The notes: generated by a model from the sequence alone, not told the origin. Shown: positions 24,699 through 34,275, counted from the stretch's first letter. The stretch: DNA of 64,000 nucleotides from Flavobacterium sp. LPB0248 (GCF_013388355.1 NZ_CP058246.1:2604001-2668000), one strand, 5' to 3'. Numbers and translations: made by a program.

Positions 24699-25874
24699 AT
24701 GAAATCACAGCAAGAATTACTCAGTTCGACTAACTTTTGCGTTATTGTACCCACTTACAATAACCAAAAAACACTGAAAAAAGTACTGGATTCTATTATA
24801 GATTTCACCACAAATATCATTGTTGTTAATGACGGTTCAACCGATTCTACCAGCGAAATTCTAAAATCATATTCGCAACTGACTCAAATTCAACATCCTA
24901 AAAATTTAGGAAAGGGACGAGCGCTGAGAAACGGATTTAGAAAAGCATTGGAATTGGATTTTGAATATGCCATTACAATCGATTCTGACGGACAGCATTT
25001 TGCTGCAGATATTCCTGTTTTTTTGGAGGCAATTCAAAACGAGCCAAACACTCTTTTGATTGGAAGCCGAAATATGACGCAAGAAAATGTTCCGAAGAAA
25101 AGTAGTTTCGGAAACAAGTTTTCTAATTTTTGGTTCAAGTTTGAAACTGGAATTAAACTAGACGACACACAATCTGGATTTAGATTGTATCCGCTTCGAT
25201 TGCTTCCAAAACGTTTTTATACCAATAAATTTGAATTTGAAATCGAAGTTATCGTGCGTGCTGCGTGGAAAGGAATTGTTGTAAAAAATATTCCGATTCA
25301 GGTTTTGTATGATCCTGCCGAAAGAGTTTCGCATTTTCGTCCGTTTCAAGATTTTACCCGAATCAGTATTTTAAATACGGTTTTGGTCACCAATGCTTTG
25401 CTATATATAAAGCCAAGAGATTTTTTTAGAAGAGCTAAAAAAAAAGGGTTTAAAAAATTCTTTTTAGAAGATATTTTAGAAAGCAACGATTCTAATTTTA
25501 AAAAATCGGCCGCAATTGCTTTAGGTATTTTTATCGGACTTTCACCTTTTTGGGGATTTCAGACTATATTGCTTTTTACCTTTGCTGCCTTGTTCAGACT
25601 CAACAAAGTCATTGCTTACCTTACTTCAAACGTAAGTTTTCCGCCTTTTATTCCGTTTATTATTTATGCTTCGCTTCAAGTTGGAAGTATTTTTGTAACC
25701 AGCGATGCGCCGTTGGTTTTGGATAGTTCGATTACGCTCGATGATATTCAAAAAAATGCTACGCAATATATCGTAGGAAGTCTTATTTTAGCAACCGTTT
25801 CAGCGCTATCAGTTGGTCTTATAAGTTATTTGCTTTTAACGGCTTTTAGTTCTAAAAACAAACCGAATATTTAA
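24699..25874 (+). CDS. GT2 glycosyltransferase with C-terminal DUF2062
   Basis: A 391-residue protein. Residues 10-230 are a GT2 domain of the dolichol-phosphate-mannose type: VPTYNNQKTL, VVNDGSTDSTSE and the metal-binding ITIDSDGQH. Residues 268-385 carry membrane helices and the GIFIGLSPFWGFQT motif of DUF2062. The same two-domain layout occurs in aryl polyene clusters. It would transfer a sugar from a nucleotide donor to a lipid or pigment at the membrane. Flexirubin itself is not known as a glycoside, so the acceptor is open. Confidence 0.87.
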   Translation: MKSQQELLSSTNFCVIVPTYNNQKTLKKVLDSIIDFTTNIIVVNDGSTDSTSEILKSYSQLTQIQHPKNLGKGRALRNGFRKALELDFEYAITIDSDGQHFAADIPVFLEAIQNEPNTLLIGSRNMTQENVPKKSSFGNKFSNFWFKFETGIKLDDTQSGFRLYPLRLLPKRFYTNKFEFEIEVIVRAAWKGIVVKNIPIQVLYDPAERVSHFRPFQDFTRISILNTVLVTNALLYIKPRDFFRRAKKKGFKKFFLEDILESNDSNFKKSAAIALGIFIGLSPFWGFQTILLFTFAALFRLNKVIAYLTSNVSFPPFIPFIIYASLQVGSIFVTSDAPLVLDSSITLDDIQKNATQYIVGSLILATVSALSVGLISYLLLTAFSSKNKPNI

Positions 25875-25882
25875 GTTAAGTT

Positions 25883-26023
25883 TGCCACAGATTAAAAGGA
25901 TTAAAATGATTTTTATATCCAGTTTGTCAGGCTGAGCGAAGTCGAAGCCCACGTCCAATTGGAACGCCCCTCGACTTCGCTCAGGGTGACAAACTAAAGC
26001 TAATCTTTTAATTCGTGGCGAAA
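25883..26023. repeat. Nested composite intergenic repeat
   Basis: Two inverted repeats nested inside each other. The outer arms are 25883-25903 (GCCACAGATTAAAAGGATTA) and 26001-26023 (TAATCTTTTAATTCGTGGC). The inner arms are 25921-25947 and 25970-25995, sharing GCTGAGCGAAGTCGA-type words, with a 22-base loop. The inner element has the TCAGGCTGAGCGAAGTCGAAG word found scattered in many Bacteroidota genomes (from memory), here inserted inside the CACGAATT-type element. No coding potential. Confidence 0.75.
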
Positions 26024-26038
26024 AAATAATAAACAACC

Positions 26039-29000
26039 ATGCATCAATACTTCTACGCCATTCATTTATTTGTAAACCGAAGAAAATCTCTTTCGGTTGT
26101 ATTGGCTGTTTTGATGCTTCTTGTTTTTGGATTTTTCGCTTCAAGATTGAAGTTTGAAGAAGATATTACCAAACTTATTCCAACAAACGATAAAACCGAT
26201 GTTACTGCCAAAGTCTTAAAACAATTAAACTTTGCCGATAAAACCACCGTAATTTTTAGCTTGGATAAAAATGGTTCTACCGAAGATTTGAAAGAAATGG
26301 CAACTATATTTTCTGACAGCGTTTCTAAATCTTGCAAGCCATATATAACAGGAATTCAAGGAAAAATTGACGAAGAAAATATTCAGGAAACTATCGATTT
26401 TGTTTACAATAATTTGCCACTTTTTCTAGATGATAAAGATTATGTTGCTATCGAAAAGAAACTTCAAAAAGACAGTATCGCAGCAACCGTTCAAGGAAAT
26501 TACAAATCGATTATTTCTCCGTCTGGCTTTATTACCAAAGATTTTATTCTGCAAGATCCGTTTGGGATTTCTTTTATTGCTTTAAAAAAATTACAGCAAT
26601 TAAATATTGGCGATGATTTTACTCTGGAAAATGGTTTTGTAATGACCAAGGATAAAAAGAAATTATTGCTTTTTATCACATCCAATATTCCGTCAAGCGA
26701 AACAGAAAAGAATACTATTTTTGCTGAAAAACTGAAATCGATTCAGGAAAATCTAAATACCCAATTTAAAGGAAAAACGTCTATCAGTTATTTTGGTTCT
26801 GCTTTAATTGCAGTTGCAAATGCCAATCAGATTAAAGGAGATATTATTTTAACAACATCCATCGCGATGTTTACTTTAATGCTGATTCTGATTTTATTTT
26901 ACCGCAAAGTCTTAATTCCGCTTATTATTTTTCTGCCAACGGTTTTTGGCGGTTTGTTTGCGGTTGCCTTTTTGTACTTTGTGAGAGAACAAATCTCAGC
27001 AATTTCATTAGGAATTGGTTCTATTTTATTGGGAATTACGATTGATTATTCCATTCACATTCTCACACATTACAAGCATAATAGCGATGTAAAAACGTTG
27101 TACAAAGACATTACGATGCCGGTCATCATGAGCAGTTCTACAACCGCCGTTGCTTTTTTATGTCTGCTTTTTGTAAAATCGGATGCCTTAAACGATCTCG
27201 GAATTTTTGCTGCTGTTATAGTTATGGCAACTGGAGTTTTCTCTCTTTTGATTGTTCCTCATTTATATAAACCAAAAGAAAATCCGGCAGAACACAAGAA
27301 GAATGTCATCGATAAAATGGCTCATTTTTCTTTTCACAACAATAAAATCTTAATCGGACTTTGCGTTATCATTACCATTATCTGCTGTTTTACTTATAAT
27401 GATGTTGGTTTTAATAACGATTTATCGCAACTGAATTTTATTCCGAAAGAAATCAAAGCTGCCGAAAAACAACTGGAAGAAAGTACGAGTTTAACTTCCA
27501 AAACGATTTATGTCGCTTCTTATGGAAAAACCATGGAAGAAGCTTTACAGCATAACAGTAAACTTTTTGATGATTTATCTACAGCAAAAAATCAGGATAA
27601 AATTTTAAATTTCAGTTCAGTTGGCGGCATTGTACTTTCGCAAAAAGAACAAATTGAAAAAATTAAAAAATGGAATTCGTTCTGGACTTCACAGAAAAAA
27701 GAATTTGTAAAATCTGAATTAATTGCCGAAGGCTCTAAGCTTGGTTTTAAACCAACAACATACAATCTGTTTTTTGATCATTTAGATTTCAATTTCAAAC
27801 CTGTTTCTGCAGCTGAATTTCTAAAAATTAAAGCACTTCAATTACAAGAATTTATAACCGAAAAAAATGGTTTTTATACTATTTCAACTTTAGTAAAAGT
27901 ATCGCCAGAACAACGAGATGTTTTTGTAAAATCGGCTTCCGCAAAAGAAAACATAATTGCAATTGATCGCCAGCAGATGAACGAAACGTTTTTTAGCACT
28001 CTAAAAACCGATTTTAATTCGCTTGTAAATTATTCATTTGTTGCTGTAATTTTAATTCTATTTTTCTTTTTCCGAAGAATCGAATTGGTAATCATAAGTT
28101 GTATTCCGATTGCGTTGACGGGAATTGTAACGGCAGGAATTATGGGCATTTTTGGCATTCAGATGAATATTTTCAGCATGATTGTCTGCACGTTGATTTT
28201 TGGTCACGGAGTCGATTTTAGTATTTTCATGACCAGTGCCTTGCAAAAAGAATATACAAATGGCGTTAACGAAATTGCCATTTACAGAACCTCAATTATT
28301 CTGGCAGTTATCACGACAATCTTAGGAATCGGCGCAATGATTTTTGCCAAACATCCTGCGCTTACATCTATTTCATTGGTTTCATTAATTGGGGTTTTTG
28401 CAGCGTTGATTATTACTTTTATCTTCTATCCGATTTTATTCAAACTGTTTTTATCCAATCGTCCCAAAAAAGGAAATCCGCCTTTTCAATTGCGAACATT
28501 TGTTCATGGCGTAATTTCGTTTGCTTATTATGGTTTAGGCGGAATTGTAATGTCGATTTTCAGTTTTACCATTATGCCGATTTTGCCTTTCAGCAAAAAA
28601 TCAAAAATGAAAGCTTTTCGATATGTGATTTCAAAATTCATGAAATCGGTGTTGTATTCGAATCCGTTTATTCGCAAAAAAGTCATTAATAATTTCAATG
28701 AAACTTTCGAGAAACCAGCCATAATTATTGCCAATCATTCTTCATTTCTAGATATTCTTTCAATCGGAATGTTAAGCCCGAAAATCATTTTCTTGGTAAG
28801 CGACTGGGTGTACAATTCTCCTATTTTTGGCGGTGTTGTTAGAAAGGCAGGTTTTTACCCCGTTTCTGAAGGTCTTGAAGGCGGCGTTGAACATTTAAGA
28901 AAAAAAATAGAACAAGGCTATTCGTTAATGGTTTTTCCAGAAGGAACTCGTTCCGAAAGCAATGTCATTAAGCGATTCCACAAAGGTGCTTTTTTCCTTG

Positions 29001-29716
29001 CCGAAGAATTTAAAATTGACATTATTCCGGTTGTTATTCACGGTGCTTCAGAACTAATTCCAAAAGGTGATTTTGTTATTCACCACGGAAAATTGACAGT
29101 TACGATTTTAGAAAGAATTGCTCCAGATGATCTTTCGTTTGGAAATAATTATGCCGAAAGAACCAAACAAATCAGTTCGTTCTTTAAAGCAGAATATCGC
29201 AAAATTAGACAAGAACTTGAAGGTCCAGATTATTTCAAAACAATGTTAATCAACAGTTATGATTACAAAGAAATTGAAATTGGGCAAAGCGTAAAAAAAG
29301 ATTTAAAACAGAATCTCGAAGCGTATTACAGCTTAAATAAACACGTTCAGCCAAAAGCAAAAATCCTTCATTTAGGAAACGATTACGGGCAATTGGATGT
29401 TTTATTGGCTTTGCAAGAACCACAGCGAAAAATATTTTCTTTTATAAATGATGAAGAAAAATTGCTGGTTGCCAAAACGAATTATATTGTTCCTAAGAGA
29501 AAAATAACATATCTCGAAAAGTTAGAATCGGCAATTGAAAATCAATATGATATTGTTTTAATTTCTGATGAAAGCTATCACGATGAAATTGAAAAACAGA
29601 TTCTAGACGTTTCTTTTATAATTTTAGTCAATTGTTCTCGTTTAAAAAATCAGTTTGACAATTTTGAAATTGTTTCTGAAGAAAATGCTTTACTAGTTTT
29701 AAAGAAAAAAGGATGA
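26039..29716 (+). CDS. MMPL/RND-type exporter fused to a PlsC acyltransferase and a C-terminal domain
   Basis: A 1225-residue fusion. Residues 1-810 are an RND/MMPL lipid exporter: an N-terminal helix at 18-36, two periplasmic loops and two helix bundles (about 275-410 and 675-805). Residues 880-1080 are a PlsC-type acyltransferase with N-H-S-S-F-L-D (HX4D, about 898-904) and FPEGTRSE (about 965). The last 120 residues hold KAKILHLGNDYGQLDVLLA, which looks like a degenerate methyltransferase-type Rossmann domain. It is presumably an inner-membrane machine that acylates and exports the pigment, as ApeM exports aryl polyenes. It overlaps the next gene by 4 bases. Confidence 0.88.
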   Translation: MHQYFYAIHLFVNRRKSLSVVLAVLMLLVFGFFASRLKFEEDITKLIPTNDKTDVTAKVLKQLNFADKTTVIFSLDKNGSTEDLKEMATIFSDSVSKSCKPYITGIQGKIDEENIQETIDFVYNNLPLFLDDKDYVAIEKKLQKDSIAATVQGNYKSIISPSGFITKDFILQDPFGISFIALKKLQQLNIGDDFTLENGFVMTKDKKKLLLFITSNIPSSETEKNTIFAEKLKSIQENLNTQFKGKTSISYFGSALIAVANANQIKGDIILTTSIAMFTLMLILILFYRKVLIPLIIFLPTVFGGLFAVAFLYFVREQISAISLGIGSILLGITIDYSIHILTHYKHNSDVKTLYKDITMPVIMSSSTTAVAFLCLLFVKSDALNDLGIFAAVIVMATGVFSLLIVPHLYKPKENPAEHKKNVIDKMAHFSFHNNKILIGLCVIITIICCFTYNDVGFNNDLSQLNFIPKEIKAAEKQLEESTSLTSKTIYVASYGKTMEEALQHNSKLFDDLSTAKNQDKILNFSSVGGIVLSQKEQIEKIKKWNSFWTSQKKEFVKSELIAEGSKLGFKPTTYNLFFDHLDFNFKPVSAAEFLKIKALQLQEFITEKNGFYTISTLVKVSPEQRDVFVKSASAKENIIAIDRQQMNETFFSTLKTDFNSLVNYSFVAVILILFFFFRRIELVIISCIPIALTGIVTAGIMGIFGIQMNIFSMIVCTLIFGHGVDFSIFMTSALQKEYTNGVNEIAIYRTSIILAVITTILGIGAMIFAKHPALTSISLVSLIGVFAALIITFIFYPILFKLFLSNRPKKGNPPFQLRTFVHGVISFAYYGLGGIVMSIFSFTIMPILPFSKKSKMKAFRYVISKFMKSVLYSNPFIRKKVINNFNETFEKPAIIIANHSSFLDILSIGMLSPKIIFLVSDWVYNSPIFGGVVRKAGFYPVSEGLEGGVEHLRKKIEQGYSLMVFPEGTRSESNVIKRFHKGAFFLAEEFKIDIIPVVIHGASELIPKGDFVIHHGKLTVTILERIAPDDLSFGNNYAERTKQISSFFKAEYRKIRQELEGPDYFKTMLINSYDYKEIEIGQSVKKDLKQNLEAYYSLNKHVQPKAKILHLGNDYGQLDVLLALQEPQRKIFSFINDEEKLLVAKTNYIVPKRKITYLEKLESAIENQYDIVLISDESYHDEIEKQILDVSFIILVNCSRLKNQFDNFEIVSEENALLVLKKKG

Positions 29717-31230
29717 AAAAACAATACGATGTAGTTATAATTGGCAGCGGTTTAGGCGGATTGGTTTCTGCTGTTATTCTGGCAAAAGAAGGCTACAGCG
29801 TTTGTGTACTCGAAAAAAACAATCAATATGGCGGAAATCTTCAGACTTTTGTAAGAGATAAAACCATTTTTGATACGGGAATTCATTACATCGGAGGTTT
29901 GGGCGAAGGCCAAAATCTTCATCAGTATTTCAAATATATTGGAATAATGGATCATTTGAATCTAAAAAAATTAGACGAAAATGGTTTTGATATTATTTCT
30001 TTTGATGATGACAAAACCGAATATCCGCATGCGCAAGGTTTCAAAAATTTCATTCAGCAACTGACAAAATACTTTCCTGAAGAAAGGGAAAATCTCGAAC
30101 AATACTGCCAGAAAATAAAAGCAGTCTGCAAAACATTTCCGCTTTATAATCTAGAATCGGAGGGAAAATATGACGATGAAATTTTAGCGCTCAACGCGAA
30201 AGAAACCATAGATTCTTTTACTGGAAATGAAAAACTAAAAGCTGTTCTGGCGGGATCCAATTTTCTCTACGCCGGAATTCCAGATAAATCGCCATTTTAC
30301 GTTCATGCGCTTGTCGTTAATTCGTATATCGAAAGTTCTTGGCGTTGTATAAATGGCGGAAGTCAGATTACCAAACAATTGCTGAAACAGCTTAAAAAAT
30401 ATGGTGGAGAGTTTTTCAAACATAAAGAAGTCACCAAAATCGAAGTTGAAAACCAAAAGGTAAATTCAGTACAAATGAAAGACGGAACCAAAGTTGCTGG
30501 AACGTATTTTATTTCGAACATCGAACCAAAAACGACTTTGAAAATGGCGGGTCAGGAAAATTTCAGAAAACCATTTTTCAATAGAATTCAGAACTTAGAA
30601 AACGTGCTTTCTGCTTTCAGTTTGTATATCGTTTTTAAACCTAAAACTTTTAAATACATCAATCACAATTATTATCATTTTAAAAGTGCTACTGATGTTT
30701 GGACCGCTTACGAATACGATGAAAATTCATGGCCTAAAACTTTTATGGCTTCTATGAATCCGTCAAAAAAAGACGAAGAATGGGCAGACGGAATGACGTT
30801 TTTGACTTATATGAAATATGATGATGTTAAAGCTTGGGAAAGCACTTTCAATACTACTTTTGAAGAAAATGATCGAGGAGAAAGTTATGAGAATTTCAAA
30901 GCTAAAAAGGCATCAAAATTTTTAGAAGAAATAGAGAAAAAATTTCCAGGAATAAAAGATTGCATCAAATCGGTCCATACTTCTACTCCGCTTTCTTATC
31001 GCGACTACATAGGCGGAGACGGCGGAAATATGTACGGATATGTTAAAGATTCAAATAATCCGATGAAAACTATGATTCCGACTAAAACTAAGGTAGAAAA
31101 TCTTTATCTTACAGGCCAAAGTATTAACATGCATGGTGTCTTGGGAGTTACGGTTGGGGCGGTCATAACTTGCTCTGAAATTGTAGGAAAAGAATATTTG
31201 CTGGAAAAAATTAAAAAAGCATCTGAATAA
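29713..31230 (+). CDS. CrtI-like FAD/NAD(P)-dependent oxidoreductase
   Basis: A 505-residue flavoprotein of the phytoene desaturase / retinol saturase superfamily. The FAD motif GSGLGGLVSAVILAKEGY is at residues 11-28, with GGNLQTF following, and the C-terminal LYLTGQSINMHGVLG is the second flavin-binding signature. Its overlap with the MMPL gene (4 bases) ties it to the pigment operon. It could oxidise or reduce a conjugated chain or a ring precursor. No carotenoid genes are nearby, which argues for polyene or resorcinol tailoring. Confidence 0.86.
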   Translation: MKKQYDVVIIGSGLGGLVSAVILAKEGYSVCVLEKNNQYGGNLQTFVRDKTIFDTGIHYIGGLGEGQNLHQYFKYIGIMDHLNLKKLDENGFDIISFDDDKTEYPHAQGFKNFIQQLTKYFPEERENLEQYCQKIKAVCKTFPLYNLESEGKYDDEILALNAKETIDSFTGNEKLKAVLAGSNFLYAGIPDKSPFYVHALVVNSYIESSWRCINGGSQITKQLLKQLKKYGGEFFKHKEVTKIEVENQKVNSVQMKDGTKVAGTYFISNIEPKTTLKMAGQENFRKPFFNRIQNLENVLSAFSLYIVFKPKTFKYINHNYYHFKSATDVWTAYEYDENSWPKTFMASMNPSKKDEEWADGMTFLTYMKYDDVKAWESTFNTTFEENDRGESYENFKAKKASKFLEEIEKKFPGIKDCIKSVHTSTPLSYRDYIGGDGGNMYGYVKDSNNPMKTMIPTKTKVENLYLTGQSINMHGVLGVTVGAVITCSEIVGKEYLLEKIKKASE

Positions 31231-31237
31231 TTGAATC

Positions 31238-32902
31238 ATGAAAAGCCGAATTTTTTATTTCTTCCTTATCGGTTTTTTAAGCTTGATGACTTCCTGCGGT
31301 ACTTCAAAATCAAAAAAACATATTCCAGATATCGCTGCTTTTAATTCGACAAAACCTGTTGTTGAAAAAATATCAGACAGTATTTTTCTCTCTGGAAAAA
31401 ATTCGCTTTTAAAAAACAAACAAGGCCTTTGGGAATTATATGTAGAAGGCGATCCGCTCGAAATCGGACTTTCGACTGGTGCTTTGACAGATTCACTTTT
31501 ACACAAACAGCAACGCATTTTTTTCTTGAAAATAACCGATTTAATTCCGTCAAAATTCCAGCAGAAAATGCTTCGTCAGTTTTTAAAATGGTACAATCGA
31601 AAATTGTATCTGAATGTTCCTGACGAATATCAAACGGAGATTTATGGCGTTTCTCAATATACTTCGAACGACTTTGATAATATCGCACCTCAATATCAGC
31701 GCGGTTTGTACTTACATGCTGCACATGATATTGGACACGCTTTACAGGATTTGGCTTTAGTTGGCTGTTCTTCTTTTGCGGCTTGGAACGAAAAATCGGA
31801 AGATGGAAATTTAATTCTGGCTCGAAATTTTGATTTTTATGTGAATGACGCTTTCGCGGAAAACAAAATCGCAGCCTTCATCAAACCAAAAGAAGGATAT
31901 CCGTTTATGATGGTCACTTGGCCCGGAATGATCGGCGCTGTTTCTGGAATGAATTACGAAGGATTGACTGTAACGATAAATGCTTCTAAATCTAAAATTC
32001 CGCTTAGCGCGAAAACGCCAATTTCGATCTTGACCCGCGAAATTTTACAGCACGCCAAAAATTTAGAAGAAGCCATTGCCATTGCAAAAAAAAGAAAAGT
32101 ATTTGTTTCTGAATCGATTATGGTTGGAAGTGCCAATGATAACAAAGCTATTCTGATTGAAGTTTCGCCAAATAAAATGGACGTTTATGATGTTCCAAAC
32201 AGCGATCAGCTAATTTGTTCCAATCATTTTCAGGGAGAAGCTTTCAAAGAAGATAAACGAAATCTCGAACAAATTGTCAACAGCCATTCTGAATATCGGT
32301 ATGAAAGAATGCAGGAGCTTTTATCTGAAAATCCAAAAGTAAATCCTGAGATTGCTTCGGAAATTCTTAGAAATAAAGATGGTTTAAAAAACATATCTTT
32401 AGGATATGGAAATGAAAAAGCCTTGAATCAACTGTTGGCACATCACGGAATTATCTTTAAACCAAAAGAAAAATTAGTTTGGGTTTCGGCAAATCCGTTC
32501 CAATTGGGCGAATTTGTCTGTTATGATTTAGATTCGATTTTTGGTGGAAATCAGAATCACACAAAATCTTTTCAAAAAGAAAATCTGAATATTGCCAAAG
32601 ATCCTTTCTTGGAAACGACCGCTTTTCAGAATTTTAAAAAATTTAAAATTGAAGATCATAAAATAGATTCGATTATAAAAAAGAAAGAAACTGTTGCCTC
32701 AGAATTTCTTCAGCATTATCAAGCATTAAACCCAGATTATTGGGTTGTATATTATAAGACAGGATTGTACTTTTACCAAAAAAAAGAATTTCTTCAAGCG
32801 AAGCTTAATTTTGAAAAAGCTTTGAGTCACGAAATCACTACAGTTCCTCAAAAAGAAGAGATTGAAAAATATTTAAAAAAAGTCAAAAGAAAATTACAAT
32901 GA
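31238..32902 (+). CDS. C45-type Ntn-hydrolase lipoprotein, possible acyltransferase
   Basis: A 554-residue lipoprotein: the signal peptide ends at C20 (LMTSCGTSK). The core resembles peptidase C45, the isopenicillin-N acyltransferase family: C177 in LVGCSSFAAW would be the N-terminal nucleophile exposed by self-cleavage, followed by NLILARNFDF. A TPR-like hairpin is at the C-terminus (YFYQKKEFLQAKLNFEKAL). C45 enzymes hydrolyse or transfer acyl groups on amides. Outside the cytoplasm it could acylate the resorcinol or remodel the pigment. Inferred; it could also be a choloylglycine-hydrolase-like amidase. It overlaps the next gene by 4 bases. Confidence 0.83.
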   Translation: MKSRIFYFFLIGFLSLMTSCGTSKSKKHIPDIAAFNSTKPVVEKISDSIFLSGKNSLLKNKQGLWELYVEGDPLEIGLSTGALTDSLLHKQQRIFFLKITDLIPSKFQQKMLRQFLKWYNRKLYLNVPDEYQTEIYGVSQYTSNDFDNIAPQYQRGLYLHAAHDIGHALQDLALVGCSSFAAWNEKSEDGNLILARNFDFYVNDAFAENKIAAFIKPKEGYPFMMVTWPGMIGAVSGMNYEGLTVTINASKSKIPLSAKTPISILTREILQHAKNLEEAIAIAKKRKVFVSESIMVGSANDNKAILIEVSPNKMDVYDVPNSDQLICSNHFQGEAFKEDKRNLEQIVNSHSEYRYERMQELLSENPKVNPEIASEILRNKDGLKNISLGYGNEKALNQLLAHHGIIFKPKEKLVWVSANPFQLGEFVCYDLDSIFGGNQNHTKSFQKENLNIAKDPFLETTAFQNFKKFKIEDHKIDSIIKKKETVASEFLQHYQALNPDYWVVYYKTGLYFYQKKEFLQAKLNFEKALSHEITTVPQKEEIEKYLKKVKRKLQ

Positions 32903-34185
32903 TTCCAGCAATAGAAAAAGATTCTTTAGAAGAGATTAAAATTTTTCAAGAAAAAAAATTAGCCGAACTTTTATCTTACATCAGTGAGAATTCTCCTTTT
33001 TATAAAAGACTTTTTGCAGGACAGAATATTGATATTTCGAAAGTTAAAACACTGGAAGATTTACAGCATTTGCCTGTTACAACCAAAGAAGATTTACAGC
33101 AATATAATGATGATTTCTTGTGTGTTCCGCAACATAAAATTATAGATTATGCTTCGACATCAGGAACTTTAGGAGATCCTGTAACTTTTGGCTTAACCGA
33201 TTCTGACTTAGATCGTTTGGCTTATAATGAAGCTATTTCGTTTGCCTGCGCTGGAATTGCAGAAGGAGATGTTGTTCAATTGATGACGACAATTGACCGA
33301 AAATTTATGGCTGGTTTGGCTTATTTTTTAGGTCTTAGAAAATTGAAAGTAGGCGTAATTCGAGTTGGTGCAGGAATTCCAGAAATGCAGTGGGATTCGA
33401 TTTTAAAGTACAATCCGAGTTATTTAATTACGGTTCCTTCTTTCCTTTTAAAATTAATTGAATATGCCGAAATTCATGGAATCGATTATAATAATTCGAG
33501 CATAAAAGGTGCTATTTGTATTGGGGAATCTTTGAGAGAACAGGATTTCTCCATGAATATTCTATCCAAAAAAATCACCGATAAATGGAATATTAAGTTG
33601 TTTTCGACTTACGCTTCTACAGAAATGAGTACTGCATTTACCGAATGCGAACACGGAAAAGGCGGACATCATCACCCAGAATTAATCATTGTAGAAGTTT
33701 TAGACGAAAACAATCAGCCAGTAAAAAATGGAGAAACGGGCGAATTGACTTTTACTACTTTAGGAATTGAAGCGATGCCTTTGCTGCGTTTTAAAACGGG
33801 CGATATGGTTCAGTTTCACGACGAGCCTTGTGCTTGCGGAAGAAACACCTTGCGTGTTGGTCCAGTTGTTGGACGTAAAAAGCAAATGATTAAATACAAA
33901 GGCACAACGCTTTATCCGCCAGCGATGAACGATGTTTTGAGCAGTTTTGATAATATCGAAAATCACTTGATCGAAATTTCAACCAACGATTTAGGAACAG
34001 ATGAAATCCTGATTAAAATTGCCGTTAAAAATCAAACTCCAGAATTTTTACAAGAAATAAAAGATCATTTTAGAGCCAAATTAAGAGTGACTCCAAAAAT
34101 AGAATTTGCCTCAAAAGAAGTTTTGAATCCGTTGGTTTTTAATCCAATGAGCCGAAAACCAATTCGATTTTTTGATTACCGCTAA
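32899..34185 (+). CDS. PaaK-like adenylate-forming CoA ligase
   Basis: A 428-residue AMP-binding enzyme of the phenylacetate-CoA ligase family. The ATP loop is at about 91-105 (ASTSGTLGDPVTF), the aromatic-acid segment STYASTEMS at about 237-245, and LLRFKTGDMV near 295. It activates a carboxylate as acyl-AMP, then thioester. In this cluster the obvious substrate is 4-coumarate from the ammonia-lyase, giving the aryl starter. Whether the acceptor is CoA or an ACP is undecided. It overlaps the C45 gene by 4 bases and is the last gene of the pigment operon. Confidence 0.9.
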   Translation: MIPAIEKDSLEEIKIFQEKKLAELLSYISENSPFYKRLFAGQNIDISKVKTLEDLQHLPVTTKEDLQQYNDDFLCVPQHKIIDYASTSGTLGDPVTFGLTDSDLDRLAYNEAISFACAGIAEGDVVQLMTTIDRKFMAGLAYFLGLRKLKVGVIRVGAGIPEMQWDSILKYNPSYLITVPSFLLKLIEYAEIHGIDYNNSSIKGAICIGESLREQDFSMNILSKKITDKWNIKLFSTYASTEMSTAFTECEHGKGGHHHPELIIVEVLDENNQPVKNGETGELTFTTLGIEAMPLLRFKTGDMVQFHDEPCACGRNTLRVGPVVGRKKQMIKYKGTTLYPPAMNDVLSSFDNIENHLIEISTNDLGTDEILIKIAVKNQTPEFLQEIKDHFRAKLRVTPKIEFASKEVLNPLVFNPMSRKPIRFFDYR

Positions 34186-34275
34186 AGGTACAAAGGTTCA
34201 AAGTGACAAAGTTGCAAAGGTTTAACATCTGAATATAAAACCTTTGCAACTTTGTCACTTTGAACCTTTGAACCT
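34186..34275. repeat. Long perfect hairpin at the end of the flexirubin cluster
   Basis: Arms 34191-34223 and 34238-34270 are perfect 33-base inverted copies (core CAAAGGTTCAAAGTGACAAA) with a 14-base loop; the pairing extends past one mismatch to 34186 and 34275. The stem directly follows the last cluster gene and precedes dusB. It has no T-run but would form a very stable RNA hairpin, probably limiting 3' decay or read-through. Confidence 0.85.
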
